From the NCBI RefSeq assembly GCF_038433135.1, contig NZ_JBCDMV010000031.1:15369-79368 (forward strand): DNA of 64,000 nucleotides, in the 5' to 3' direction. The stretch is from Luteococcus sp038433135 (GTDB taxonomy: Bacteria > Actinomycetota > Actinomycetes > Propionibacteriales > Propionibacteriaceae). A model generated the notes under the pieces. The model was not told where the DNA came from, did not search any database, and was given only the letters and a program-made list of their open reading frames with translations. Below, in pieces: positions 1 to 9,348 of this stretch; position 1 is the first letter of the stretch, and each line of letters starts with the position of its first letter. The position numbers were made by a program, and so were the translations under genes.

Positions 1-33
1 CTCGGCCATCGGGGTTGGGGCTGTGCCAAGGGG

Positions 34-56
34 CCTCGACGGGCTCGGGGGCCGTG
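34..56 (+). repeat. Dispersed actinobacterial repeat, copy 1
   Basis: The core CTCGACGGGCTCGGGG followed by GCCGTG is shared with copies near 6.77 kb (inverted), 44.78 kb and, more diverged, 53.98 kb. It resembles the TTCGACAGGCTC-type intergenic repeat widespread in actinobacterial genomes. It lies in the 91-bp gene-free stretch downstream of the glycosidase gene; nothing else was recognised in that stretch. Confidence 0.6.
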
Positions 57-91
57 CTCACCCCCCGCTCCAGCGGGTGTCCGGGGCGACC

Positions 92-2020
92 TCAGCAGGC
101 GCCCAGGGCGCGGGCGATCACCACGGAGCTCGTCGCCGCCCAGGCCTGTGGGCGGCAGGAAGCGGGGTAGGGCTGGGGCGGGAAGATCTCGTCGGGGCCC
201 AGGCCGCCGAAGAGCTCGGGCATCCGGTAGCAGAAACCCTCGGCGGCGCGCAGCAGGCCCAGGGCCAGCTGGCGGGCCTCATCGGCGAAACCGGCGCGCA
301 GCATCTGGTCGATGATGAAGGCCGTGTCGTGGGTCCACACCGAACCGACGTGGTAGCTCAGCGGCCAGTAGCCGCCATTGGTGGTGCTCATGGTGCGAAT
401 GCCGTAGCCGGAGTTCATTGACGGGTGCATCAGCCGCTCCACCACGGTGCGCTCCTCGTCGGCGGTGAGCAGGCCGGTGCCCAGCACGTGCCCCATGTTG
501 GAGGCGACGCCGGTCACCTGCGGCTTGTTGCCGTCGGCATCGGTGGCGCCGTCCAGCGCCAGCACCGGGTAGGCGCCCAACTCGTCGCTGGCCCAGAACT
601 TCTCCCGGAAGCGGGTGGCCAGGGCGGCTGCCCACGCGGTCCACTCGGCCTCGGCGGCGGTGTCCCCCTCGTACTTCGACAGCAGCCGGGCCCCGCCCAG
701 GGCGGCGGCGTGGGCATAACCCTGCACCTCGGCCAGCGCCACCGATCCGGCGGCCAGCGAGCCGTCGGCAAAGCGAATGGAGTCGCCGGAATCCTTCCAA
801 CCCTGGTTGGCCAGGCCGTGGCCCGACTCGTCGCGGTATTCCAGGAAGCCGTCGCCATCGGCGTCGCCGTGGTCGCGGATCCAGCCCAGCGCGGCGCGCA
901 GGTTGGGCAGCAGTGCGCGCACCTCGTCGGGGGCCAGCCCGGCGCGTTCGGCCTCGTCCAGCAGCATCACCCACAGGCAGGTGGCATCAACCGTGCCGTA
1001 GTAGAGCGGCGGCAGGTGCATCTCGTGCGCCGCCTGGCCCTGGTGGGCCAGCGCCAGCTCCAACGGCTCCTGGCGCACCTCGTGCAGGATCTTGCCCGGC
1101 TGCTCCGCGGAGTCGACGTCGTGCTTGGTGCCCTGCAGCAGGGCCAGGGCGCGCAGCGTGCCGTGCGCGATACTGACGTCGTGCGGCAGCAGGTTGCGGG
1201 CGGCGATCAGCGAGTCGCGGCCGAAGAGGGTGAAGTACCAGGGGGCGCCGGCGGCCAGGAAGCCGTGCTCTGGGGCCGACGGGTGGCTCATCCGCAACCC
1301 GTTGATGTCAGCGAAACTGCTGGCCAGCAACTGGTCCAGGGCAGGATGACGGCCGTCGGTGACCGGCGGCACCAGGGCCGGCGCGGTGCAGGCCAGGAAG
1401 GGGGCGCCGGCATCGGTGAGTTCCAGCTCGACGACGGCCTCGGCCCGCCCGCGGGGTGCCAGCTGCAGCGTCCAGGTCAGCAGATAGGCCTCGTCGTCGA
1501 TGGTGATGTCGGCGTCGGTGCTCAGCGTGGCGGTGGTGCGTTCGTCGCGCCAGTGGAAGCGCACCGGGCCGTCGCCGGGCAGTTCAGGGGTGATGGGCGA
1601 GGCGGGCAGCCCGGACTTGATCGACTGCATCGCGGTGGCGTCGGGGCGCAGTCGCATGCTCAGCTCGACGGTCAGCTCCTGCAGGGATGCGGTGCTCAAC
1701 AGCAGGCGCTCCCGGATTCCGGTGCCGCTGACCTCGCGGACCCGCTCCAGCACCAGCGCCGGGTCCACGCCCAGATCGGGGGTGCGCAGCACGTACTGGA
1801 ACTGGGTGCTCCGGCCGCCGCGCTCCGCGGTGGTGACGTGCTCCAGTCCCTGGCTGTCACAGGTCAGGAGCAGTTGCGAGACCACCCGGGTGTCGCCGCA
1901 GTAGATGCCTTCGACATCGCGCATCGGGGGCAGTCCGTCGGCCTGCCCATCGAGCGCCGACCACGCCTGGACGGGGGCGGCGAGCACCGCGGAGCGATTG
2001 GTGAGGTAGGGCTGCTGCAT
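92..2020 (-). CDS. Glycogen debranching-like glycosidase (amylo-alpha-1,6-glucosidase family)
   Basis: 642 residues. The first 200 or so residues look like the beta-rich N-terminal domain of bacterial glycogen debranching enzymes (GDE_N_bis type). The rest is an alpha/alpha-toroid glycosidase region with the family hallmark WYFTLFGRDSLIAA near residue 260 and NQGWKDSGDSI near residue 400. There is no signal peptide, so it probably acts in the cytoplasm on imported or stored alpha-glucan. The start MQQPYLTNRS was chosen because AGGAAA lies just upstream; the longer frame lacks this. It is divergent from a LacI-type gene followed by a sugar ABC transporter, suggesting common control and imported oligosaccharide as substrate. 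The precise bond cleaved cannot be read from sequence. Confidence 0.88.
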   Translation of the reverse strand: MQQPYLTNRSAVLAAPVQAWSALDGQADGLPPMRDVEGIYCGDTRVVSQLLLTCDSQGLEHVTTAERGGRSTQFQYVLRTPDLGVDPALVLERVREVSGTGIRERLLLSTASLQELTVELSMRLRPDATAMQSIKSGLPASPITPELPGDGPVRFHWRDERTTATLSTDADITIDDEAYLLTWTLQLAPRGRAEAVVELELTDAGAPFLACTAPALVPPVTDGRHPALDQLLASSFADINGLRMSHPSAPEHGFLAAGAPWYFTLFGRDSLIAARNLLPHDVSIAHGTLRALALLQGTKHDVDSAEQPGKILHEVRQEPLELALAHQGQAAHEMHLPPLYYGTVDATCLWVMLLDEAERAGLAPDEVRALLPNLRAALGWIRDHGDADGDGFLEYRDESGHGLANQGWKDSGDSIRFADGSLAAGSVALAEVQGYAHAAALGGARLLSKYEGDTAAEAEWTAWAAALATRFREKFWASDELGAYPVLALDGATDADGNKPQVTGVASNMGHVLGTGLLTADEERTVVERLMHPSMNSGYGIRTMSTTNGGYWPLSYHVGSVWTHDTAFIIDQMLRAGFADEARQLALGLLRAAEGFCYRMPELFGGLGPDEIFPPQPYPASCRPQAWAATSSVVIARALGAC

Positions 2021-2129
2021 GGTGCTTTCCTGGGGTCTGGGCGTCGTTGCTCGTGCTGGCCCCAGCGCCGGTGAAATTCGGTCCACCCCTTGACGCGGGT
2101 ACCTCTCAGGGGAGACGCTATCAGCAATC

Positions 2130-2141
2130 TTGATCGTTCAA
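2130..2141. promoter_or_regulatory. Candidate LacI-family operator
   Basis: TTGATCGTTCAA is a near-palindrome with the central CG typical of LacI-family operators (TTGAT/TTCAA half-sites, one mismatch). It lies in the 178-bp region between the divergent glycosidase and LacI-type genes, 58 bp before the regulator start codon. No second copy was found before the ABC transporter, so assignment is tentative. Confidence 0.4.
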
Positions 2142-2198
2142 AAGAGGGCAATGGGGCCCTCTGGCGAGAGAGATTCCACGAAAAGAGGTAACCAGATC

Positions 2199-3230
2199 AT
2201 GGGACGTCCCACGCTGGTGAGTCTGGCCAAGGAGCTTGGTGTCTCTCGCCAGACGGTCTCGAATGTGATCAATGCCCCCCACCTGGTGAAGTCGGAGACT
2301 CGCGAGCGGGTGCAGGAGGCGATCGAACGTAGCGGCTACCGCCCAAACCAGGCCGCACAGGCGCTGCGCAACCAGCGATCGCGCACCGTCGCGATGCGCG
2401 TCTATCCCACCCTTGACGAGGGAATCAACGGCGCGGTGATGGACCGCTTCGTCCATCGCTTCGCCCAGGCGCTGCGCGACCGCGGCTATGCGTTGCTGCT
2501 GGTCACCGCGGATTCCGATGAGGATGAGGTCGACACCCTGCACGAGATGTCCATTCGGGGCCGGATCGACGGCTGCCTGTTGACCGGCACCTACGCCGGT
2601 GATCCGCGCCCCGCCCAACTGGCCGCGGAGGGGGCCAAACTGGTCGCCTTCGGCCGACCCTGGGGTCAGGAGGAGACCAGCACCCATGACTGGGTGGACA
2701 TCGACGGCGCGGCCGGTACCCGGATGGCAACCCAGCACCTGCTGGACGCGGGCTACCGCCGGATCGGCTTCCTTGGCTGGCCCGAAGGTAGTGGTGTCGG
2801 CGACGACCGGCGTCGCGGCTGGGCAGAGACCCTGGGAGCCGCCGGAGTCGACGGTTTCGAGGCCTGGCAGGCCACGGGCATGGACACCATGGCCACCGGG
2901 CTGTCGGGAATGGAAACGCTGCTGGGGCTGGGCGCCGAGGCCGTGGTCTGCGCGGCCGACTCCCTGGCCGTGGGCGCGGTGGAACACCTTCGTCGTAGCG
3001 GTTTGATGACTCGGCCCACCGCCCCCGTGATCGGCTTCGACAACACGCCCGTCGCCCGCGCGATGGGCATCTCCAGCATCGACCAGGACGTGGAGCGGGC
3101 CGTACAAGCACTCACCGACCGGCTGATGCTGCGGGTCGGCGACGGCTCCGACGACCTCCCGCCGCTCAACCAGCTGCTGGCGCCGCGGCTGGTCACCCGC
3201 GAACTGAGCTCCATCTTCGTCACCCACTGA
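2199..3230 (+). CDS. LacI-family transcriptional regulator
   Basis: 343 residues. The N-terminal helix-turn-helix and hinge helix are clear (LVSLAKELGVSRQTVSNVIN, then RPNQAAQALR). They are followed by a periplasmic-binding-protein-like effector domain with GRPWG, RRIGFLGWP and VIGFDNTP segments. The start MGRPTLVSL was chosen over an upstream in-frame codon because AGAGGT precedes it and because LacI proteins begin within a few residues of the HTH. It sits between a divergent debranching-like glycosidase and a downstream sugar ABC transporter, so it most likely represses both until an oligosaccharide inducer binds. The inducer is unknown. Confidence 0.95.
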   Translation: MGRPTLVSLAKELGVSRQTVSNVINAPHLVKSETRERVQEAIERSGYRPNQAAQALRNQRSRTVAMRVYPTLDEGINGAVMDRFVHRFAQALRDRGYALLLVTADSDEDEVDTLHEMSIRGRIDGCLLTGTYAGDPRPAQLAAEGAKLVAFGRPWGQEETSTHDWVDIDGAAGTRMATQHLLDAGYRRIGFLGWPEGSGVGDDRRRGWAETLGAAGVDGFEAWQATGMDTMATGLSGMETLLGLGAEAVVCAADSLAVGAVEHLRRSGLMTRPTAPVIGFDNTPVARAMGISSIDQDVERAVQALTDRLMLRVGDGSDDLPPLNQLLAPRLVTRELSSIFVTH

Positions 3231-3331
3231 CCATTCCTTCCGACCTCAGCGGTCAGATCCCACAACTGAACAGGCAGCACCCGGCGGGGCGAAGACGACC
3301 CGGCCGGCTCCACCCCTCGAAAGGAAAATCC

Positions 3332-4600
3332 ATGACCAAGACCCTCCGTTCCAGTGCGCTCGTCGCAGCCCTCACCCTGCCGCTCGCGCTGACGGCCTGC
3401 GGTGGCGGCTCCGGCTTCGATTCAGGCGACAAGGCCTCCGGCGACAGCTCCGCGGCGGCGGTTCCGGCGCCGAACAAGAACGAGGTGAGCGTTCTGATCG
3501 GCTCCTCGGGCGACGCGGAGACCAAGGCCGTGACCGAGGCCGTCAAGGCCTGGAGCACCAAGAGTGGCATCCCCGCCAAGGTCCAGGTGGCCGCCGACCT
3601 GCCGCAGCAGGCCGCGCAGGGCTTCGCGTCGGGCAAGCCCGCCGACGTCGTCTACACCGCCACCGACGTCTTCCACTCCTGGGTCAAGGCCGGCAACCTG
3701 CAGGCCTACGGCGATGCGTTGGAGAACAAGGACGACTACTACGAGGGTTTGAAGGACGCCTTCACCACAGACGGCAAGTTCTATTGCGCGCCCAAGGACT
3801 TCTCCACCCTGCAGCTGGTCATCAACACCGACCTGTGGAAGAAGGCCGGGCTGACCGAGGCCGACTACCCCAAGACCTGGGAGGATCTGGAGAAGGTGGG
3901 CAAGAAGCTCACCCAGGGCAAGGTGAAGGGCCTGGCCTTCGGGCCCGAGGTGCAGCGCGTCGGGGTCTTCCTGGCCCAGGCCGGCGGCGGTCTGGAGAAG
4001 GACGGCAAGGCCACCGCGAACTCCCCCGAGAATGTGGAGGGCCTGACCTTCGTCAAGAAGGCGATGGCCGACGGCTGGATGGCCTACTCCAGCGATCTGG
4101 GCTCCGGCTGGGGCGGCGAGGCCTTCGGCAAGCAGCAGGCGGCCATGGTGATCGAGGGCAACTGGATCACCGGCGCCCTGCAGAACGACTTCAAGAGCGT
4201 GAAGTACGCCGTCGTCGAGCTGCCGCAGGGCAAGGCCAAGGGCACCCTGCAGTACACCAACTGCTGGGGCGTCACCGCCAAGGGCGACAACATCGGCGGT
4301 GCGGTTGACCTGGTCAAGAGCCTGAACACCACCGAGCAGCAGCTGGCTTTCGCCAAGGCTTTCGGCGTGATGCCGTCGCTGAAGTCCGCCAAGGATGGCT
4401 GGAGCGCGGCCAACCCGACCATGGTGCCCTTCATCAGTGGCGCCGAATACGCGCAGAACCTGCCCGCCGAGGTGGGCGCCGCCGACGTGATCAAGGACAT
4501 GAATGCCCAGCTCTCCCAGCTGAAGTCCAAGGATCCGAAGGCCCTGCTGGACGGCGTCCAGACCAACCTGGAACCCGTCGTCGCCGACGCCGCCAAGTGA
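3332..4600 (+). CDS. Sugar ABC transporter substrate-binding lipoprotein (family 1)
   Basis: 422 residues. A lipoprotein signal peptide ends in the lipobox LTAC (residues 20-23), followed by a Gly/Ser/Ala-rich linker. The mature part resembles MalE-type binding proteins: ADVVYTATDVFHSWVKAG, the PKTWEDLEKVGKKL segment, and GEAFGKQQAAMVIEGNWI. RBS AAAGGAAA precedes the ATG. It is the first gene of an SBP-permease-permease set with no ATPase, so a shared MsiK-type ATPase elsewhere is presumably used, as is usual in actinobacteria. Substrate is inferred to be an oligosaccharide because of the adjacent LacI regulator and debranching-like glycosidase. Confidence 0.93.
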   Translation: MTKTLRSSALVAALTLPLALTACGGGSGFDSGDKASGDSSAAAVPAPNKNEVSVLIGSSGDAETKAVTEAVKAWSTKSGIPAKVQVAADLPQQAAQGFASGKPADVVYTATDVFHSWVKAGNLQAYGDALENKDDYYEGLKDAFTTDGKFYCAPKDFSTLQLVINTDLWKKAGLTEADYPKTWEDLEKVGKKLTQGKVKGLAFGPEVQRVGVFLAQAGGGLEKDGKATANSPENVEGLTFVKKAMADGWMAYSSDLGSGWGGEAFGKQQAAMVIEGNWITGALQNDFKSVKYAVVELPQGKAKGTLQYTNCWGVTAKGDNIGGAVDLVKSLNTTEQQLAFAKAFGVMPSLKSAKDGWSAANPTMVPFISGAEYAQNLPAEVGAADVIKDMNAQLSQLKSKDPKALLDGVQTNLEPVVADAAK

Positions 4601-4632
4601 CCCTCACCACCAACCCACTAGGACACTGACCG

Positions 4633-5793
4633 ATGTCACATCCCGTGAGCCCCGACGCGAGCAAGACGCGCCGCCGGAGGGGGAAGGCCAACTCGCAGGC
4701 CTTCTCCGGCTGGCTCTTCGTGTCGCCCGTGATCCTGATCCTGGGCATCTTCCTGTTCATCCCGATCCTGATGGCGCTGTGGGTGAGCGTCTCCGACTGG
4801 TCCGGCAATGGCAGCCCCTTCGACCCCTCGGTGAACTTCGTCGGGGGCAAGAACTACCAGGCGATCCTGGGCGGCAAGGGGCTTACGGGCCGTGACTTCG
4901 GCATGGCCATTCGCAACAACCTGTACTACGTGCTCTTCGTGGTGCCACTGCAGACCATCGTCGCGCTCTTCCTGGCGGTGATGGTCACCCGCAAGGGGTT
5001 GAAAGGCAAGGGCTTCTTCCGGACTGCCTTCTACTTTCCCAGCGTCACCAGCTCGGTGGCGATCACCGTGCTGTGGCTCTTCCTGTTCAACGCCTCTGGA
5101 GCGGTGAACAAGGCGCTGAGCTGGTTGGGTATCCATGGCCCCAACTGGTTCCAGGATCCGCGCGGCATTCTCGGGCTGGTGCTGGAACCCTTGGGTGTGC
5201 ACGAATCCGGGGCGTTGGCCAAGCCCGGCTTCCTGGGGATCAGCGCCTACCAGTGGCTGCAGGGGCCATCGGTGGCGATGTGTGCCTTCATCCTGATGGC
5301 GATCTTCACCACGTCGGGTACCTTCATGCTGCTCTTCATCGCCGCGCTGCAGAACATCGGCGACGAGACCGACGAGGCGGGCATGATGGACGGCGCCAGC
5401 GCCTGGCAACGCTTCCGGCACATCACCCTGCCGATGCTCAAGCCGACGCTGTACACCGTGATCACCCTGGGCCTGATCGGCACCTGGCAGGTCTTCGACC
5501 AGATCGCGATCGGATCGCAGGGCGGCCCGGCCAAGACGACGATGACCCCGGCCTACCTGAGCTTCACCAAGGCCTTCAACGACAACGAGTGGGGCAAGGG
5601 CGCGGCGATCGCCTTCGTCCTGTTTGCCATCATCATCCTGATGACGATTCTGCAGCGCCTGATCCTGGGCGATTCCGACTTTTCCAAGATGAGCAAGAAG
5701 CAGCTCAAGGCGGACAGGTCTGCCCGAGACGGGGCCGCCGTCCGGGAGGCTGCCCTGGTTGCCGCCCGCACCAACGCAGGAGGACAGGCATGA
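4633..5793 (+). CDS. Sugar ABC transporter permease (MalF type)
   Basis: 386 residues with about six membrane segments after a short basic N-terminus. The cytoplasmic EAA loop is recognisable (DEAGMMDGASAWQRFRHITL), the site where the ATPase docks. It follows the binding-protein gene after 32 bp and overlaps the next permease by ATGA, so it is in the same operon. The C-terminal 60 residues after the last membrane helix form an unusually long basic/acidic tail (KKQLKADRSARDG...), probably cytoplasmic. Confidence 0.93.
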   Translation: MSHPVSPDASKTRRRRGKANSQAFSGWLFVSPVILILGIFLFIPILMALWVSVSDWSGNGSPFDPSVNFVGGKNYQAILGGKGLTGRDFGMAIRNNLYYVLFVVPLQTIVALFLAVMVTRKGLKGKGFFRTAFYFPSVTSSVAITVLWLFLFNASGAVNKALSWLGIHGPNWFQDPRGILGLVLEPLGVHESGALAKPGFLGISAYQWLQGPSVAMCAFILMAIFTTSGTFMLLFIAALQNIGDETDEAGMMDGASAWQRFRHITLPMLKPTLYTVITLGLIGTWQVFDQIAIGSQGGPAKTTMTPAYLSFTKAFNDNEWGKGAAIAFVLFAIIILMTILQRLILGDSDFSKMSKKQLKADRSARDGAAVREAALVAARTNAGGQA

Positions 5794-6653
5794 GCGCCGA
5801 GACATCCTTCGTGATGGGCAAGAAGCCCTCACGCGTCGGGACGTGGATCACCCTCGGGGTGCTGCTGCTGATGGCGCTGTTCTACATCTTCCCCTTCATC
5901 CTGCAGGTGGTCAGCTCCTTCAAGACCGACCAGGATGCCACCAACAGCCCGATGAGTCTCACCCCGTCGGTGTGGACCACTGCCGCCTATGACCGGCTCT
6001 TCAAGAACTCCGACTACCCGCTTTGGTTCGTGAACTCCGCGCTGGTCACCGTGCTGGTCACCGCCGGTCGGGTCTTCTTCAACTCCCTGGCCGGCTATGC
6101 GCTGGCCCGGTTGAAGTTCCCCGGCCGCAAGCTGATCTTCGTGTTGCTGATCGGCGTGATGAGCGTGCCGGGTGTGGTGCTGTTGATCCCCAAGTTCCTG
6201 GTGATCAACTACCTCAACATCTACGACACCTACCCGGCGCTGGTGCTGCCTCTGCTGGTGGATGCCGCGGGCGTCTTCATCATGAAGAACTTCTTCGAGT
6301 CCATTCCGGTCTCGGTGGAGGAGGCGGCGCGGATTGACGGCGCGAGCACCTTCCGCACCTTCTGGTCAGTGGTGCTGCCGATGGCGGTCCCCGCGCTGAT
6401 CACCATCACCATCCTCAGCTTCCAGGGTTCCTGGAATGAGTACAGCCACTTCATCATCGCCTCGCAGGACCCGTCGCTGTTCACCCTGACCAAGGGCGTC
6501 GGCACGCTGGCCTCGGGCGGTCTGGGCGGCAAGGCCAACCAGTACCCGCTGAAGCTGGCGGCGGCGGCGATCATGACCATCCCGGTCGCGATCCTGTTCT
6601 TCGCCTTCCAGAAGCGGATCATGAACACCTCGTCGGGCGCCGTCAAGGAGTAG
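5790..6653 (+). CDS. Sugar ABC transporter permease (MalG type)
   Basis: 287 residues, six predicted membrane helices, with the EAA motif VEEAARIDGASTFRTFWSVVLP. The start MSAETSFV is fixed by GGAGGA 5 bp upstream and by the 4-bp overlap with the preceding permease stop. Together with that permease it forms the membrane channel for the upstream binding protein. It is the last gene of the operon; a long hairpin follows 28 bp after the stop. Confidence 0.93.
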   Translation: MSAETSFVMGKKPSRVGTWITLGVLLLMALFYIFPFILQVVSSFKTDQDATNSPMSLTPSVWTTAAYDRLFKNSDYPLWFVNSALVTVLVTAGRVFFNSLAGYALARLKFPGRKLIFVLLIGVMSVPGVVLLIPKFLVINYLNIYDTYPALVLPLLVDAAGVFIMKNFFESIPVSVEEAARIDGASTFRTFWSVVLPMAVPALITITILSFQGSWNEYSHFIIASQDPSLFTLTKGVGTLASGGLGGKANQYPLKLAAAAIMTIPVAILFFAFQKRIMNTSSGAVKE

Positions 6654-6680
6654 GCCCGATGGGCGTTCGCCCACGACTGA

Positions 6681-6725
6681 GCAGTTCGACCCCCAGCGCA
6701 GCCAGTGCGTTGGGGGTCGAACTGC
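6681..6725. terminator. Long hairpin between convergent genes
   Basis: A 19-bp stem (18 of 19 pairs matched; arms 6681-6699 and 6707-6725) closes a 7-base loop. It lies between the ends of the ABC permease gene and the convergent galE gene, so it probably terminates transcription from one or both sides. There is no clear T-tract, so Rho-independent activity is uncertain. Confidence 0.6.
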
Positions 6726-6759
6726 GTATGTTCTGCGTCGGGGGGCAAGGTGCGCCCAA

Positions 6760-6789
6760 GGTGACCACGGTCCCCGAGCCTGTCGAGGG
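6760..6789 (-). repeat. Dispersed actinobacterial repeat, copy 2
   Basis: Read on the minus strand it is CCCTCGACAGGCTCGGGG then ACCGTGGTCACC, matching the copy at 44767-44796 with only a few changes. It lies in the galE-side intergenic region next to the long hairpin. Confidence 0.65.
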
Positions 6790-6808
6790 TTCCTCTGGAG
6801 GCCGAGGA

Positions 6809-7825
6809 TCAGGCCTGGGCGAACCCGTTCGGGTTGGCCGACTGCCAGCGGTAGGTGTCGGCGCAGGCATCGGCGACGGACTTGTTGGCCTGCCAGCCCA
6901 GTTCCTGCTGGGCCAGGTTGACGTCGGCATAGGAGGAGGCGACGTCACCGGGGCGGCGGGCCACGATCTCGTAGGGGATCTCCACGCCGGAAGCCGCCTC
7001 GAAGGCGTGCACGATCTCCAGCACCGAATTGGGCTGGCCGGTGCCGAGGTTCCACACGTGGTAGCCGTCGTGCCCACCCAGGTAGTCCAACGCGGCCAGG
7101 TGCCCGGCGGCCAGGTCCACGACGTGGATGTAGTCGCGGGTGCCGGTGCCGTCGGGGGTGGGGTAGTCGTCGCCGAAGACCATCAACCTGTCCCGGCGCC
7201 CGGCCGCCACCTGCGCGACGAAGGGCAGCAGGTTGTTCGGGATGCCCTTGGGATCCTCGCCGATCCGCCCGGATTCGTGCGCGCCGATCGGGTTGAAGTA
7301 GCGCAGCACCCCCACCCGCAGCTCGGGGTCGGCGGCGGACGCGTCGGCCAGGATCTGCTCGATCATGTGCTTGGTGCGGCCATAGGGATTGGTGGCGCCG
7401 GTGGGGCCGTCCTCGACGAAGGGCGGCTCGGACAGCTCGCCGTAGACCGTCGCCGAGGAGCTGAAGACGATGGTGTGACAGCCGTGCTTGGCCATGGTCT
7501 CCAGCAGGGTGATGGTGGAGCCCAGGTTCTCCCGGTAGTAGGTCAGCGGGATCTGGGTGGACTCACCGACGGCCTTCCAGCCGGCGAAGTGGATCACCGA
7601 TTCCGGCCGGAAGTCCGCGAAGGCGGCGTCCAGCGCCTGCTCGTCGCGCACATTGGCCTCGACGAAGCGGGGCTCCTTGCCGGCCAGCTCGGCCACCCGA
7701 CGCAGCGACTCCTCCGAGCTGTTCGACAGGTCGTCGACCACCATGACGTCGTGCCCCTGCTCCAGCAGGGCAAGGGTGGTGTGGGAGCCGATGTAGCCGG
7801 CTCCGCCGGTGACGAGGACGCGCAT
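6809..7825 (-). CDS. galE: UDP-glucose 4-epimerase
   Basis: 338 residues. The N-terminal Rossmann motif GGAGYIGSH binds NAD; the extended-SDR catalytic motif appears as SSSATVYG with NPYGRTKHMIEQ supplying Tyr and Lys. It interconverts UDP-Gal and UDP-Glc, and many relatives also act on the N-acetylated forms. RBS AAAGGT precedes the start. It lies 107 bp downstream of the phosphohexomutase gene on the same strand, probably as one transcript. In this neighbourhood it would process UDP-Gal, and possibly UDP-GalNAc, derived from galacto-N-biose phosphorolysis. Confidence 0.96.
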   Translation of the reverse strand: MRVLVTGGAGYIGSHTTLALLEQGHDVMVVDDLSNSSEESLRRVAELAGKEPRFVEANVRDEQALDAAFADFRPESVIHFAGWKAVGESTQIPLTYYRENLGSTITLLETMAKHGCHTIVFSSSATVYGELSEPPFVEDGPTGATNPYGRTKHMIEQILADASAADPELRVGVLRYFNPIGAHESGRIGEDPKGIPNNLLPFVAQVAAGRRDRLMVFGDDYPTPDGTGTRDYIHVVDLAAGHLAALDYLGGHDGYHVWNLGTGQPNSVLEIVHAFEAASGVEIPYEIVARRPGDVASSYADVNLAQQELGWQANKSVADACADTYRWQSANPNGFAQA

Positions 7826-7932
7826 GGGTTACCTTTCGTGGACTACGGACAAGCCTACGGCGCGAAGTGTGCGTCGGCTGTGTGGCACCGGGGAACGGGC
7901 TGGGAATCGGGGGTCTTTGGGGGCGCGGCAGA

Positions 7933-9348
7933 TCAGTTCAATCCGAGGAAGTCCACCATGTTCTGCACCGTGGCATGGGCCTGCTCGGCCGTCTCCCGCT
8001 CGGCGAAGATTCGCAGCACCGGCTCGGTGCCGGAGAAGCGGGCAACGAGCCAGCCACCGTCGGCCAGGAAGACCTTCACTCCGTCCAGATACGACGTGTG
8101 ATCCACCGCGACGTCGAAATCGGGCAGTTCTCGCCGCTCGAAGAGGGTGGCCATCAGCTCGGCGCGGCGCTGCGGGGTGAAGTTCCAGGCGGTTTCCACC
8201 ATCTCCAGACTGCCGTAGCGCTGTACCACCTCGCCCCACAGCTCGGACAGTTTGCGGCCGCTGTGCGCCAGCATCTCCACCAGCAGCGATCCGGCGTAGA
8301 CGCCGTCCTTGCCGGCGATGTGGCCGCGCACCGTCAGGCCGCCGGAGCTCTCGCCGCCGATCACCGCGTCGGTCTCGGCCATCTTGGAGCTGATGTGCTT
8401 GAAGCCGACGGGCACCTCGTGGCAGGTCTGGCCGTGTGCCGCGGCCACCCGATCCAGCAGGTGGGTGGTGGCCAGGTTGCGCACCACGTCACCCTTCCAG
8501 CCCTTGCCGGTGAGCAGGTATTCGTACAACAGCACCATCACCTGATTGGCGGAGAGGTAATTGCCCAGGTCATCGAAGATCCCGAGCCGGTCGGCATCAC
8601 CATCGGTGGCCATCCCCAGATCGGCGTGACGTTCCAGCACCGTGCGGCGCAGTTCATGCAGGGTCTCCAGCTGGGGTGACGGCATCCGCCCGCCGAACAG
8701 GGCGTCGTGCCGCGAGTGGATCACCTCGACGTCGCACCGGGCCGTCATCAGGATGGTCTGCAGGCAGGTCTGGGATACCCCGAACATGGGGTCGAGCACG
8801 ACGGCCAGGTGCCGATGCCGAATGGTCTGTGTGTCCAGCTGCTCCAGGATCGCGTCGATGTACCAGTTCATCGACGTCTGCACGGTGACCAGCGGATGGT
8901 CGCGCACCTCATGCGGCGCCACTGAGCGAATGCCGGCCTCGGTGAGCGCATTGATCGACTCCTGCAGCTCGTCGGTGATCTCCGCGGCGGCGTCGCGGCC
9001 GCCCTCGGTGAAGACCTTGATCCCGTTGTAGCTGGCCGGATTGTGGGATGCGGTGACCGCCAGGCCGTAGCCGCAGCCCTTGTTGCGCACCGTCCACATG
9101 ATCATCGGGGTTGGCGCGGGCCGGTCGATCACCGTCACCGGTATCTCGTTGCCCACAAGGACTTCCGTTGCCCACCAAGCAGCGGCGTCGGAAAGGAAGC
9201 GACGGTCATAGCCGATCACCGTGCCTCGCTCCGCCACGCCCTCGGCGTGCATCCTGTTGGCCAGCCCCTGCGCCAGCAGGCGCACGTTGGCCTTGGTGAA
9301 ACCGTCCGCGATGATGGCGCGCCAGCCGCCGGTGCCGAATTCGATCAT
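7933..9348 (-). CDS. Phosphoglucomutase/phosphomannomutase-family phosphohexomutase
   Basis: 471 residues with all four family motifs: the phosphoserine loop TASHNP, the metal-binding loop DGDADR, the sugar-specificity loop GGESSGG and the phosphate-binding RFSGTEP near the C-terminus. The start MIEFGTGGWRAII is the normal N-terminus of this subfamily and AAGGA precedes it; the longer frame is rejected. It would interconvert hexose (or N-acetylhexosamine) 1- and 6-phosphates, linking GalE products to glycolysis. A candidate ROK operator overlaps the start codon. It is divergent from the nucleotidyltransferase/kinase operon. Confidence 0.94.
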   Translation of the reverse strand: MIEFGTGGWRAIIADGFTKANVRLLAQGLANRMHAEGVAERGTVIGYDRRFLSDAAAWWATEVLVGNEIPVTVIDRPAPTPMIMWTVRNKGCGYGLAVTASHNPASYNGIKVFTEGGRDAAAEITDELQESINALTEAGIRSVAPHEVRDHPLVTVQTSMNWYIDAILEQLDTQTIRHRHLAVVLDPMFGVSQTCLQTILMTARCDVEVIHSRHDALFGGRMPSPQLETLHELRRTVLERHADLGMATDGDADRLGIFDDLGNYLSANQVMVLLYEYLLTGKGWKGDVVRNLATTHLLDRVAAAHGQTCHEVPVGFKHISSKMAETDAVIGGESSGGLTVRGHIAGKDGVYAGSLLVEMLAHSGRKLSELWGEVVQRYGSLEMVETAWNFTPQRRAELMATLFERRELPDFDVAVDHTSYLDGVKVFLADGGWLVARFSGTEPVLRIFAERETAEQAHATVQNMVDFLGLN

